Shown: positions 51,732 to 60,293, numbered from the stretch's first letter. The stretch: DNA of 64,000 nucleotides from Streptomyces angustmyceticus (GCF_019933235.1 NZ_CP082945.1:7105501-7169500); one strand, 5' to 3'. The notes: a model not told the origin generated them from the letters alone. Program-made: numbers and translations.

Positions 51732-52772
51732 TCAGGCGGCGCGGTCGCCGGCCAGCGCGTACAGCAGCTCGTAGGCGGTGGTGACCATCCGGCAGGAGCG
51801 GCCGCGGCGGGTGGCCAGGGCGGCCAGCCCGGTCCGCGTCGCCGGGTGGAAGCCGAGGAACGCCTGCTGGCCGAAGGTCGCCCCGACATGGAAGAGCAAC
51901 GGGCCTCGCGGGGCCGGATGCTGATACCAGGTCAGGGTGTGGGTGTGGCGCTTGCGCCAGCCGCGGCGCAGCAGCGGCACCTGGACCTCGCGCAGCGGCC
52001 CGGCCAGCGGGGTGCCGCCGGGGGAGAGGTGCGCTTCGAGGTACGTGAGCAGGTCGCCGGGGGTGGCGCGGACCGACCCGGCGGCGGTGAAGGCGCCCAT
52101 GTCCGCACTGTCCACCGGCGTCACCCCGTTCGTACGGTGGCCGATGGCGTCGGTACCGGTGGTGCCCGGGCCCAGCGTGGTGTCCGTCAGCCCGAGCGGG
52201 CGCAGCACCCGGTCGGTGAGCAGGGCGGGGTAACCGGCACCCGCTGCACCGGACAGGGCCGGGCCGAGCAGCGCCAGCCCGAAGTTGGAGTACCGCCAGC
52301 GGGTGCCGGGACGGTGCCGCGGCCGGGTGCGGGCGAAGGTGCGCAGCAGCCGCTCGGTGTCGTAGCGGGCGTAGCCGTTGGCGTACGGGTGCACCAGCGC
52401 GCCGGCGATCAGGTCGGCGGGGATCCGCGGCAGGCCGGAGGTGTGGGTGGCCAGGTGCCGCAGGGTGATCCGGCGCGAGTGCGGGTGCGGCAGCGGCAGC
52501 CGCGGCAGCCGGTCCGCGAGGCGGTCGTCCAGGGACAGCACCCCGGCGCCGGCCAGTTCGGCGAGCAGCAGCACGGTGAAGGTCTTGGAGAGCGACCCCA
52601 GTTCGTAGCGCAGCGCATGGCGGGGGGTGGGCGGAGCCAGCGCCGTGCCACCGGTCATCACGGTCCGCCGTCCGCACCGGGTGACCGCCAGCACGACGTC
52701 CGGCGCGTCGATCAGGGTGACCGCGTCCGCGAGGCGGTCACCGAGCGCCGGTCCGGGGCCTTCGGCGGTCAT
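51732..52772 (-). CDS. Beta-lactamase-fold serine hydrolase
   Basis: A 346-residue class C beta-lactamase/DD-peptidase-like enzyme. The nucleophile motif is SLSK (Ser60, Lys63), the second motif YSN in RYSNFGLALL, and the third HVG (FHVGATFGQ) in place of KTG. There is no signal peptide, so it should act in the cytoplasm, perhaps as an esterase or acyltransferase on a small molecule. It is the last gene of a coupled operon; its start overlaps the preceding stop by four bases. Confidence 0.85.
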   Translation of the reverse strand: MTAEGPGPALGDRLADAVTLIDAPDVVLAVTRCGRRTVMTGGTALAPPTPRHALRYELGSLSKTFTVLLLAELAGAGVLSLDDRLADRLPRLPLPHPHSRRITLRHLATHTSGLPRIPADLIAGALVHPYANGYARYDTERLLRTFARTRPRHRPGTRWRYSNFGLALLGPALSGAAGAGYPALLTDRVLRPLGLTDTTLGPGTTGTDAIGHRTNGVTPVDSADMGAFTAAGSVRATPGDLLTYLEAHLSPGGTPLAGPLREVQVPLLRRGWRKRHTHTLTWYQHPAPRGPLLFHVGATFGQQAFLGFHPATRTGLAALATRRGRSCRMVTTAYELLYALAGDRAA

Positions 52773-53692
52773 CCGACGGCGGACAGGGCCCGGGAGGTGG
52801 CCATCGCGGAGGCGAACGCGGCGACCAGGGTGGGGTGGTGGACCAGGTCGAAGACCCGCGCCGGGTCGCCCTGCGGCATCCGGCGCTGGATGGGCATCGC
52901 GCCGGTGGGCGACTGGGCCGCCGCGTACCGCTCCCACAGGTCCGCGTCCAGCGTGGGCCGCGGCAGGCAGGCGTCGACGACGAGGAGTTCGCCGAGCAGG
53001 TCCCAGTGTTCGAGGTCCGCCCAGTCCTCCGTCCAGGCGGGCAGGTAGCGCGTGAGGTAGTCGGTGATGGCCGGCGGGATGCGCTCGGGGGCCTCGCCCC
53101 AGTTGGTGAGGTGGAAGACGGTGTGGGTGAGGTCGTAGGCGATGTGCAGCTGCACCGTCCACGGTTCGGGCAGCTGCCCCAGCCAGGTGCGCGCCACGGC
53201 CCGGTCGAAGTCGCCGCTGGGCGGCAGGCCGAGCTTGCGTTCCGCGTTGAGCACGCCGAGCCGCCGGTTGGGCATCATCTCCAGCGCCGTCCAGGTGGCG
53301 GTGTGCCGGCAGATCTCCAGCGCGGCCTCCAGCCCCGGGTGGCGGTGGCCGAGTTCGTGGAAGGTCGCGTAGACCTCCAGCGGCACGGGGGAGAGCGGCT
53401 CGTCGTGCTGCAGCCGGGCCAGCACGTTGCCGCCGTCCAGCAGCTCCCGCCAGGCGAAGTCCAGCAGCTTCCCGGCCCGCTCCTTCTGCCGGGAGCCGGC
53501 CACGCCCTCCCGGAACAGCACCCGCATGTTGAGCGCCAGCTCCCCGATGGGCTTGAGCCGTTCGACGACCGCGCCGTTGGTGGCGAAGTCGTCGGGGGTC
53601 AGCCGGAAGTGCTCGCGGTGGTCGTCGAGCCAGGTCAGGGCCCGGTCGCCGACACCGTGCAGCAGGGCGGGGGATGCGGCCGTCACGGTCAC
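52769..53692 (-). CDS. DUF6895-like protein, copy A (contains HELGH)
   Basis: A 307-residue, mainly helical protein paralogous to the next upstream gene. Shared blocks are LGVLNAERKLGL, THTVFHLTNWG and LLGELLVVDACLP, followed by HHPTLVAAFASAMA. It also has FHELGHRHPGLE, an HExxH motif that resembles a zinc-hydrolase site and is missing from its paralogue. GTG start; the stop overlaps the hydrolase start and its start overlaps the paralogue's stop. Biochemical role unknown. Confidence 0.72.
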   Translation of the reverse strand: MTVTAASPALLHGVGDRALTWLDDHREHFRLTPDDFATNGAVVERLKPIGELALNMRVLFREGVAGSRQKERAGKLLDFAWRELLDGGNVLARLQHDEPLSPVPLEVYATFHELGHRHPGLEAALEICRHTATWTALEMMPNRRLGVLNAERKLGLPPSGDFDRAVARTWLGQLPEPWTVQLHIAYDLTHTVFHLTNWGEAPERIPPAITDYLTRYLPAWTEDWADLEHWDLLGELLVVDACLPRPTLDADLWERYAAAQSPTGAMPIQRRMPQGDPARVFDLVHHPTLVAAFASAMATSRALSAVG

Positions 53693-54672
53693 GGGGCAGT
53701 CTCGCTTTCGCAGGGGGTCCGCCCGCCCGCCATCGCCGTATCCCCGGCCGGGCGCCCGGCCTCGGCCTCGTCGGAGGCGATACGGGCGAGGGTGGCGGCG
53801 AACGCGGTCACCAGGGTGGAGTGGTAGCAGGCCGTGAACGCCTCGGCCCGGTCGCCGGACGAGGGCGCGGCGCCGATCTCGGGCACGCTGCCGTCGGCCG
53901 CCCGGGCCCCGGCCAGCCGCTGCCAGGCCCGTGCGGGGTACGGCGCCTGCGGCAGACAGGCCGTCACGGCCAGCAACTCGCCGGCCAGGTCCCACAGCTG
54001 CTCCTCCAGCCAGTTCTCCAGCCAGGAGGGGAGCCACAGCCGCAGATAGCCGGCGAGTTCGGGGGAGAGCCGCTGCCGGTTGCGGCCCCAGTCCGTGAGG
54101 TGGAAGACGTCGTGGGTCACGCCGTACGCCGCCTTGCGGTCCAGTGCCCACGGCTCCGGCAGCCCGCCGAGTCCGGTCAGGGCCAGCACGGCCCCGAAGT
54201 CGGCGTGCTGGCGCAGCCCGATCCGCCGCTCCGCGTTGAGCACGCCGAGCGTACGGGTGTGATCCTCGCGGGCCACCCGCCAGCCGCGCAGCCGGGTCGT
54301 GGTGTCCACCAGCGCGTCGGCCTCGGCATGGCGCAGCCCCGCCTGGGCGAACACCCCGTAGAGCTCGACCGGGTAGGTGGCGAACGGCTCGCCGCGGATC
54401 AGCTCGGCGAACAGCTCGCCGTCGCGGGTCTCGTTCCAGGCGAACGCGAACAGCCCGCGGGCGGTCCGCCGGAACTCCTCCCGCGGGTGCAGTACCCCGA
54501 TGAGCTGGGTCAGTTCGGCGAGTTCGCCCAGCGGTTTGAGGGTCAGGTTGGGGTCGGCGTCGGTGGTGACGTCCGGGGGCAGCCGGAAGAAGTCGCGCGC
54601 CTCCTCCAGCCACCCCAGGCTGCCGTGGACCAACGAGTCCAGCAGCCCGGGGTCGCCCCGGCCCCCGGTCAC
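53689..54672 (-). CDS. DUF6895-like protein, copy B
   Basis: A 327-residue paralogue of copy A, about the same length, with LGVLNAERRIGL, THDVFHLTDWG, LWDLAGELLAVTACLP and YHSTLVTAFAATLA. At the HELGH position of copy A it reads AQAGLRHAEAD, so the possible metal site is not kept. The GTG start overlaps the upstream stop (TGGTGA). The pair may form a heterodimer in which only copy A is catalytic. Confidence 0.72.
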   Translation of the reverse strand: MTGGRGDPGLLDSLVHGSLGWLEEARDFFRLPPDVTTDADPNLTLKPLGELAELTQLIGVLHPREEFRRTARGLFAFAWNETRDGELFAELIRGEPFATYPVELYGVFAQAGLRHAEADALVDTTTRLRGWRVAREDHTRTLGVLNAERRIGLRQHADFGAVLALTGLGGLPEPWALDRKAAYGVTHDVFHLTDWGRNRQRLSPELAGYLRLWLPSWLENWLEEQLWDLAGELLAVTACLPQAPYPARAWQRLAGARAADGSVPEIGAAPSSGDRAEAFTACYHSTLVTAFAATLARIASDEAEAGRPAGDTAMAGGRTPCESETAP

Positions 54673-55370
54673 CAGCCCCGTCCGTAGAATCGCCGGGCCG
54701 CCACCACGTGCAGCGTCACCCGGGGGTCGCCGCCGCCCATGTGGCGGACGAACGCCAGCCCGCTGTCGAGGCCCAGGCTCTGCGGGACGTCGGGCAGCCG
54801 GGCCAGCCAGCGGCCCAGGCCGGCCGCCTGGAGCCAGTCCCTGCGGCGCACCGCCCGGACGAAGCCGCGGGCCAGATCGTCGGTGCGCGCCGTCAACTGC
54901 TCGGCGAGACCGGGCGCCAGTCCGGGCAGCGCGAGCGCCGCGAGCTGTGACACGCGGTGGGAGAGCTTCGGCCAGGGGTCGGCATCGATCCAGCCGGTCG
55001 CGGCATCGGGCGGCGGCGGCCACTCCCGCGCGCTCCCGGGCAGCAGCGTGTGCGAGGCCTCGACCAGGCCCCGGTAGGTCCATACCGACACCTCCGAGGC
55101 GTCCGCTCCCGGCGGATAGCTGGTGAGTGCCTGGTGGACGACCTCGGCATCGTCGCCGCCGGCGGGTGCCCCGGGAACGTCCATCGCGTACGGCGCGAGG
55201 ACATCGGCGCCGAGCACCCGGATGGCGGCGGGGGCCAGCACCTCGCTCTGCCGCAGTACGGCCGACAACGCATAAGGGTCGCCCTCACCCCGCAGGGCGA
55301 GGGCGACCCCGGTTGCGGCATCGGCGATCACAGCGCTCAGCGGGACTGCTCCCTGCGTCTGTTCAGCCAA
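54669..55370 (-). CDS. Hypothetical protein of the DUF6895-like operon
   Basis: A 233-residue soluble protein. It has an N-terminal part LSAVIADAATGVALALRGEG and a C-terminal block FVRHMGGGDPRVTLHVVAARRFYGRG. No family or motif recognised. It lies 15 bp after the 61-codon gene and overlaps the next gene by four bases. Its tight coupling implies it works with the paralogous pair. Confidence 0.68.
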   Translation of the reverse strand: MAEQTQGAVPLSAVIADAATGVALALRGEGDPYALSAVLRQSEVLAPAAIRVLGADVLAPYAMDVPGAPAGGDDAEVVHQALTSYPPGADASEVSVWTYRGLVEASHTLLPGSAREWPPPPDAATGWIDADPWPKLSHRVSQLAALALPGLAPGLAEQLTARTDDLARGFVRAVRRRDWLQAAGLGRWLARLPDVPQSLGLDSGLAFVRHMGGGDPRVTLHVVAARRFYGRGW

Positions 55371-55385
55371 CGCTTTCCCCTCAGC

Positions 55386-55571
55386 TCAGCGAACGTCGGT
55401 CTTGGGCCGGGGGGTGGGCGGCGAGATCAGGAGCAGCGCGGCCAGCAGCAGCGCACCTCCGCACTCGCGGGTATCGCGGAAGACACCGTCGGCCTCGGCG
55501 GGTTCGAGCAGTCCCTCGACCTCGGCGGCCAGGGCGGCCGTCCCGACCGGCGCTGTGCGATCCGTAACCAT
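55386..55571 (-). CDS. 61-residue peptide opening the DUF6895-like operon
   Basis: A small gene with GAAGGAG eight bases before its ATG. The product has an acidic first half (ALAAEVEGLLEPAEADGVF), a single cysteine (DTRECGGALLLAALLLISPP) within a hydrophobic stretch, and a short polar tail. It could be a membrane peptide or a precursor processed by the operon's enzymes. No known precursor motif was seen. Confidence 0.62.
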   Translation of the reverse strand: MVTDRTAPVGTAALAAEVEGLLEPAEADGVFRDTRECGGALLLAALLLISPPTPRPKTDVR

Positions 55572-56041
55572 GCGATCAACTCCTTCGACGAATGGGATCT
55601 TCAGATTCACATCGGGGTATTTAGCACGCAAGGTGAAAAGTGCGACAAACGGCAATCTTTCGGGTGGTGGTGAGGGTTCCTCAGTCACCCCCGCCACCCT
55701 CAACTGCCGTTCTCCGCAGGGCTGATGGCATGGTGTCCGATGTGGCGGCCAGGTGTACGGGGCGATTGCTCCGGGGCCGGCGGCGCCGCACCGATGGGGG
55801 AGCCGGCTGCTCTGTTCGGATGCACCGGCCCGGCAGGGGCGCCCGTACGGGGGAGGGAGTGCCGGGACCTCGCGAGGGGCGGCCGGGGGAGCGGTTCCGC
55901 GGGGGGCGGTGCCGCGGGGTGCCGGGGCCGAAGGTGCGGAGCGGGCGGCCGGGGTCCGTCCCGCGCTGGCCGGTCCCCGCTCCCCGGAGTTAGATTGGTT
56001 GACGTCAAGCAAGTAAATATCCCGGTGGGAGCTGGTGCCCC
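55572..56041. other. Divergent intergenic region, peptide operon / MFS exporter
   Basis: No gene seen. The left 100 bp are clearly less GC-rich (runs such as GGTATTTAGCACGC) and probably hold the peptide operon promoter; the right end has a palindrome that suits the MarR regulator. Confidence 0.5.
55991..56020 (+). promoter_or_regulatory. MFS promoter with MarR-type operator
   Basis: TTAGAT (55991) and TAAATA (56015) are 18 bp apart and the space holds TGGTTGACGTCAAGCA (55997-56012), whose core TTGACGTCAA is a perfect ten-base palindrome. Bound MarR would block the promoter. Confidence 0.6.
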
Positions 56042-57997
56042 GTGGGACGTACTGCTGATCTTGGTGGCCGGGCCGCCGCGGGCCCGCGGGCGCGCCGTGC
56101 GCCGGGGCCGGGCTACAAGTGGGTCGCCCTGTCGAACACGACCCTGGGCGTGCTGATCGCGTCCATCAACATGTCGATCATGCTGATCGCGCTGCCCGAC
56201 ATCTTCCGGGGCATCGGCGTGGACCCCCTGCAGCCGGGGAACACCAGCCTGCTGCTGTGGCTGATCATGAGCTACCTGGTGGTCACCGCCGTCCTGGTGG
56301 TCAGCTTCGGCAGGCTCGGCGACATGTACGGCCGGACCCGGATGTACAACCTGGGCTTCGCCGTCTTCACCGTCTTCTCCGTCCTGCTGTCGGTGACCTG
56401 GCAGCACGGCACGGCCGGCGCCCTGTGGCTGATCGCCATGCGGGTGCTGCAGGGCGTCGGCGGCGCCATGCTGATGGCCAACTCCAACGCGATCCTCACC
56501 GACGCCTTCCCCGCCCGGCAGCGCGGCCTCGCCCTCGGCCTGAACCAGGTCGCGGGCATCACCGGCTCCTTCGTCGGGCTGGTGCTCGGCGGTCTGCTCG
56601 GGCCGGTCAACTGGCGGCTGGTCTTCCTGGTGTCGGTGCCGTTCGGGGTGTTCGGCACCGCGTGGGCCTATCTGAAGCTGCGGGACACCGGCCTGCGCAC
56701 CCCGGCCCGCCCCGACTGGTGGGGCAATCTCACCTTCGCGGCCGGACTGATCGCCCTGCTGGCCGGGATCACCTACGGCATCCAGCCGTACGGCGGGCAC
56801 ACCATGGGCTGGGGCAACCCCGCCGTGCTCGCCGCGATGGCGGGCGGGGTGCTGCTGCTGGCCGTCTTCTGCGTCGTCGAGACCAGGGTGGCGGCGCCGA
56901 TGTTCCGGCTCGGGCTGTTCCGCATCCGCGCCTTCACCGCGGGCAACCTCGCCAGTCTGCTGGCCTCGCTCGGCCGCGGCGGGCTGATGTTCCTCCTCAT
57001 CATCTGGCTGCAGGGGATCTGGCTGCCCCGGCACGGCTACGGCTTCACCGAGACGCCGCTGTGGGCCGGCATCTACATGCTGCCGCTGACGCTGGGGTTC
57101 CTGGTGGCCGGGCCGGTCTCCGGATGGGCCTCCGACCGGTTCGGGGCGCGGACCTTCGCCACCGGCGGGATGCTGCTCGCGGCCGCCTCGTTCGGCGCGC
57201 TGCAGGCCCTGCCGGTCGACTTCGGCTACCCCGGCTTCGCGCTGATCCTGCTGCTCAACGGCATCGGCATGGGCCTGTTCGCGGCGCCCAACCGGGCCGC
57301 CATCATGAACAGCCTGCCGCCCGACCAGCGCGGGGTGGGCGCCGGCATCAGCACCACCTTCCAGAACTCGGCCATGGTGCTGTCCATCGGCATCTTCTTC
57401 TCGCTGATGATCACGGGCCTGGCCGGGGCCCTGCCCCGCGCCCTCACCAGCGGACTGACCGCCCAGGGCGTCCCGGCGGCCGACGCCGCCAGGGTCGCGG
57501 CGCTGCCGCCGGTGGGCGTGCTGTTCGCCTCCCTGCTGGGCTACAACCCGGTCCGGACCCTGCTCGGCCCGCAGGTGCTCGACCACCTTCCGCCCGGGCA
57601 CGCGGCGTATCTGACCGGCCGGGAGTTCTTCCCCCGGCTGATCTCCCAGCCGTTCTCCGACGGGCTGGCCGTGGCCTTCGGCTTCGCCATCGCCGCCTGC
57701 CTGATCGCCGCCGTCGCCTCGCTGCTGCGCGGCGGGCGGTACGTCCACGACGACGGCCGGGTCCGGCACCCGGCGGACGCGACGACCGCGACGAGCACGA
57801 CGACCGCGACGGCGGCGGTGCCGGCGCCGGCCGCCGTGGCCGGGACGCCTGGGTGCGGGGCGGCGGAGGGCCCGGCCCCGGCCGCCGGGGATGCCACCGC
57901 GGCCACCGGCCCGGGCGCGGCCACCCGCATCGATCCGCCCCCACCCTCACCCCCACCCTCGCCTCCGCCGCCCTCGCCACCCTCCAGGAGCCCGTGA
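56042..57997 (+). CDS. MFS multidrug exporter, DHA2 (14-helix) type
   Basis: A 651-residue proton antiporter. Motif A is SFGRLGDMYGRTRMYNLGF, and the motif C region of exporters reads GLVLGGLLGPVNWRLVFLVS. About 14 hydrophobic helices are visible. The C-terminal 70 residues are a low-complexity Thr/Ala/Pro tail with a run of proline-serine. GTG start. Its stop overlaps the marR start by one base (TGATG), so regulator and pump are co-expressed. Confidence 0.9.
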   Translation: MGRTADLGGRAAAGPRARRAPGPGYKWVALSNTTLGVLIASINMSIMLIALPDIFRGIGVDPLQPGNTSLLLWLIMSYLVVTAVLVVSFGRLGDMYGRTRMYNLGFAVFTVFSVLLSVTWQHGTAGALWLIAMRVLQGVGGAMLMANSNAILTDAFPARQRGLALGLNQVAGITGSFVGLVLGGLLGPVNWRLVFLVSVPFGVFGTAWAYLKLRDTGLRTPARPDWWGNLTFAAGLIALLAGITYGIQPYGGHTMGWGNPAVLAAMAGGVLLLAVFCVVETRVAAPMFRLGLFRIRAFTAGNLASLLASLGRGGLMFLLIIWLQGIWLPRHGYGFTETPLWAGIYMLPLTLGFLVAGPVSGWASDRFGARTFATGGMLLAAASFGALQALPVDFGYPGFALILLLNGIGMGLFAAPNRAAIMNSLPPDQRGVGAGISTTFQNSAMVLSIGIFFSLMITGLAGALPRALTSGLTAQGVPAADAARVAALPPVGVLFASLLGYNPVRTLLGPQVLDHLPPGHAAYLTGREFFPRLISQPFSDGLAVAFGFAIAACLIAAVASLLRGGRYVHDDGRVRHPADATTATSTTTATAAVPAPAAVAGTPGCGAAEGPAPAAGDATAATGPGAATRIDPPPPSPPPSPPPPSPPSRSP

Positions 57998-58545
57998 TGG
58001 AGCAGTCCGACGCCCCGGCCGGGCGCCCGTCGCCGCCTGGGGCCGAACCGGCGGAACTGGCCGGGCGGCTGCGCGCGGTGATCCAGCAACTGCTGCCGCT
58101 GCTCCGCGGCCGGCAACGGCACCGGAACCTCACCCCGAGCCGTACGGCCGCCCTCGCGGCCCTCGCCGCCCACGGCCCGCTGCGCATCAGCGAACTCGCC
58201 GCGCGGATGAACATCGCCCTGTCCACCACCTCCCGCATGGTGGACCTGCTGGACACCTGCGGCTGGATCGCCCGCCGCCCCGACCCCGCCGACCAGCGCG
58301 CCAGCCTGATCAGCCTCAGCGCCGACGGGCTGGCGCTGCTGCGCGCCGTACGCCGGGAGACCACCGGCGTGCTCCGCGAACGCATCGCCCTGCTGCCCCC
58401 CGACCGGCAGCGGCTGCTGCACGAGGCGCTCCCCGCGCTGGAGGAACTGGTCGAGGGGGAGCAGCCGCCGCCCCGGGGGGAGCCGTCGCGCCCGGACCGG
58501 CCCCGGGGTGCGGGAGGGGCTCGGGGCGGTGACGGCACCCTCTAG
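57997..58545 (+). CDS. MarR-family regulator
   Basis: A 182-residue winged-helix protein: TPSRTAALAALAAHGPLRIS, recognition helix ALSTTSRMVDLLDTCGWIAR and wing DPADQRASLISLSADG. The tail after residue 150 is Pro/Gly/Arg-rich. It most likely represses the exporter gene through the palindrome at 55997. Its stop codon lies inside the first copy of a 27-bp duplication. Confidence 0.9.
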   Translation: MEQSDAPAGRPSPPGAEPAELAGRLRAVIQQLLPLLRGRQRHRNLTPSRTAALAALAAHGPLRISELAARMNIALSTTSRMVDLLDTCGWIARRPDPADQRASLISLSADGLALLRAVRRETTGVLRERIALLPPDRQRLLHEALPALEELVEGEQPPPRGEPSRPDRPRGAGGARGGDGTL

Positions 58546-58589
58546 CTAGCGCATCGCTCCGGGCTCCGGTGGCTAGCGCATCGCTCCGG
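58545..58589. repeat. Direct repeat across the marR and tetR gene ends
   Basis: GCTAGCGCATCGCTCCGG occurs at 58545-58562 and 58572-58589, a 27-bp tandem duplication. The right copy carries the last codons and stop of the tetR gene; the left copy carries the end of marR. Confidence 0.85.
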
Positions 58590-59142
58590 CCGCGCGTACC
58601 TCGGCGAGCGCTTGCCGTGCCAGCGGGCCGAAGCCCTCGCTGTTGTCGGTGTCGATCCACCGGTCGTAGGCGATCTCCCAGACGAGCGTGCCCAGTCCCG
58701 CGGCCACGCGCGCGGTCAGGCCCGGGGCTCCGCGGCGTTCGAGGGCCTCGATCATCGAGGCGGTGAGGCCGATCCTTTTCAGGGCCTCGCGTTCCCGCAG
58801 TTCCGTATGGGCGTTCAGCACGGCCTGGCGCCGGGCGCTGAACTCGCGGCGGTCGGCGGAGAAGAACGTCCGGCCTAGCGCGTCGAGGGCGTCCGCCACC
58901 GCGTCGAGCGGCCCGGCCGCCGACGGCGCCGAGGCGATCGCTTCGACGAGCAGACCGGTCACCGTGCCCCTGTCGAAGAGCACCTCGCGCTTGTCCGGGA
59001 AGTGCCGGAAGAAGGTGCTCTTGGTGAGCCCCGCGCGCTCCGCGATCTCGATCACGGTCGTGTTCTCGTAGCCGCGCTCCTCGAAGAGGTCGAGGGCGGC
59101 GGCGGCGAGTCGTCCGGGTGCGTCGGGTTGCCAGCGAGCCAT
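58573..59142 (-). CDS. TetR-family repressor
   Basis: A 189-residue regulator. The helix-turn-helix is at residues 10-55 (ALDLFEERGYENTTVIEIAE, KSTFFRHFPDKREVLFDRG). It is divergent from a quinone-reductase-like gene and two copies of a palindromic sequence lie between. Same layout as the pair at 1.2-2.8 kb, though the two TetR proteins are only distantly alike. Confidence 0.9.
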   Translation of the reverse strand: MARWQPDAPGRLAAAALDLFEERGYENTTVIEIAERAGLTKSTFFRHFPDKREVLFDRGTVTGLLVEAIASAPSAAGPLDAVADALDALGRTFFSADRREFSARRQAVLNAHTELREREALKRIGLTASMIEALERRGAPGLTARVAAGLGTLVWEIAYDRWIDTDNSEGFGPLARQALAEVRAAGAMR

Positions 59143-59153
59143 GAGAGCAGTGT

Positions 59154-59201
59154 ACGGGACTTGGTCCCGTCATTGGTGTACGGTCCATGAGACCAAGTCC
59201 C
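59154..59201. promoter_or_regulatory. Two TetR operators
   Basis: ACGGGAC, three bases, GTCCCGT (59154-59170) is a perfect inverted repeat. GAGACCAAGTCCC (59189-59201) is the same core in the other orientation. Their centres are 33 bp apart, about three helix turns. Confidence 0.75.
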
Positions 59202-59225
59202 ATCACTTGCCAGGAGAGGTCACCG

Positions 59226-60146
59226 ATGAGCAGAGCTGTCCGTTACCGGCGCTTCGGAGGTCCCGAAGTGCTCGAACTGCAGGAGATGCCCGAGCCGCAC
59301 GCCGCACCGGACGAGGTCCGCGTCCGGGTCACGGCCGCCGGGCTGAATCCGATGGACTGGCAGATCGCCGCGCAGCCCGACGTGGCGGCGCGGTTCGGCC
59401 TCACCTTGCCGGCCGGGTTCGGCAGTGACTTCGCCGGAGTGGTGGACGAGGTGGGCGCCGAAGCCACCGGATTCGCGGCCGGCGACCGGGTGTACGGGGC
59501 GGCGATCGGCCGGTCCGTCGCCGATTTCGTGCTGGTCAGGACACCCGCGGCACATCTGTGGCCCACCCCGGACGGCATCGGCGACGAGGTGGCGGCCACG
59601 CTTCCGGTGGCCGGTCTGACGGCCTCCGCCGCACTCGCCGCGATCGGGCTCCGCACCGGGGACACCGTCCTGATCGGCGGGGCGGCGGGCGGCGTGGGCG
59701 TCTTCGCCGTGCAGCTGGCGAAGCTCGCGGGTGCCCGGGTGCTCGGCACCGCCTCCGAGCGCACCTTCGGATTCCTGCGCGGGCTCGGCGCCGAACCCGT
59801 GGCGTACGGCCCTGGCCTGGCGGACCGGGTGCGGGCCCTGGCGCCCGAGGGGATCACCGCCGCGACCGACCTGTTCGGAAGGGAGGCGGCCGAGACCGCG
59901 CTCGAACTCGGCGCGGCGCCCGAGCGGATCTCCGTCGTGGCCGACGGCCCCGCCCTGCCGCCCGGGGTCCGCACGGCGGGCGCCCTCGACGCGGGTCCAG
60001 GCACCCTGGAACGGATCGCCGACGCGATCCGTTCCGGCCAGATCACGGTGCCGATCGCGGCGACCTTCCCCGTCGAGCGGATTCGCGAAGCCGTGACGAC
60101 GCAGGCCGAGAGGCACGTGCACGGCAAGATCGTGATCGCACTGTGA
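59226..60146 (+). CDS. NADP-dependent quinone oxidoreductase-like protein (MDR family)
   Basis: A 306-residue zinc-independent MDR enzyme: RYRRFGGPEVLELQEMPEPH at the start, then the nucleotide motif IGGAAGGVGVFAVQLA near residue 155. It is of the same family as the enzyme at 1884-2777 (both have VTAAGLNPMDW/AAGVNPVDW). AGGAGAGG precedes the ATG. TetR control suggests induction by a reactive carbonyl or quinone. Confidence 0.88.
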   Translation: MSRAVRYRRFGGPEVLELQEMPEPHAAPDEVRVRVTAAGLNPMDWQIAAQPDVAARFGLTLPAGFGSDFAGVVDEVGAEATGFAAGDRVYGAAIGRSVADFVLVRTPAAHLWPTPDGIGDEVAATLPVAGLTASAALAAIGLRTGDTVLIGGAAGGVGVFAVQLAKLAGARVLGTASERTFGFLRGLGAEPVAYGPGLADRVRALAPEGITAATDLFGREAAETALELGAAPERISVVADGPALPPGVRTAGALDAGPGTLERIADAIRSGQITVPIAATFPVERIREAVTTQAERHVHGKIVIAL

Positions 60147-60159
60147 ACCGGTAGCCAGC

Positions 60160-60279
60160 GCCTGTCGTCAAGGTCCCGCCTGCCTCGCGGCGCCTGGCAC
60201 GCACTCCCCGCGCCTTGAGGGCGCGGGGGCGCCCGCGAGGCCCGCCCTACGGGCGAACGAGGCGACTTCGACGACAGGC
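60160..60279. mobile_element. MITE-like element with inverted ends
   Basis: GCCTGTCGTC at 60160-60169 is repeated inverted as GACGACAGGC at 60270-60279. Similar but imperfect sequence continues inward, and the centre holds a perfect hairpin, CCCCGCGCC, five bases, GGCGCGGGG (60206-60228). No coding sequence is inside. It may be a non-autonomous transposable element now serving as a terminator for the reductase gene. Confidence 0.5.
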
Positions 60280-60293
60280 CCTAGAGTGCGGGG

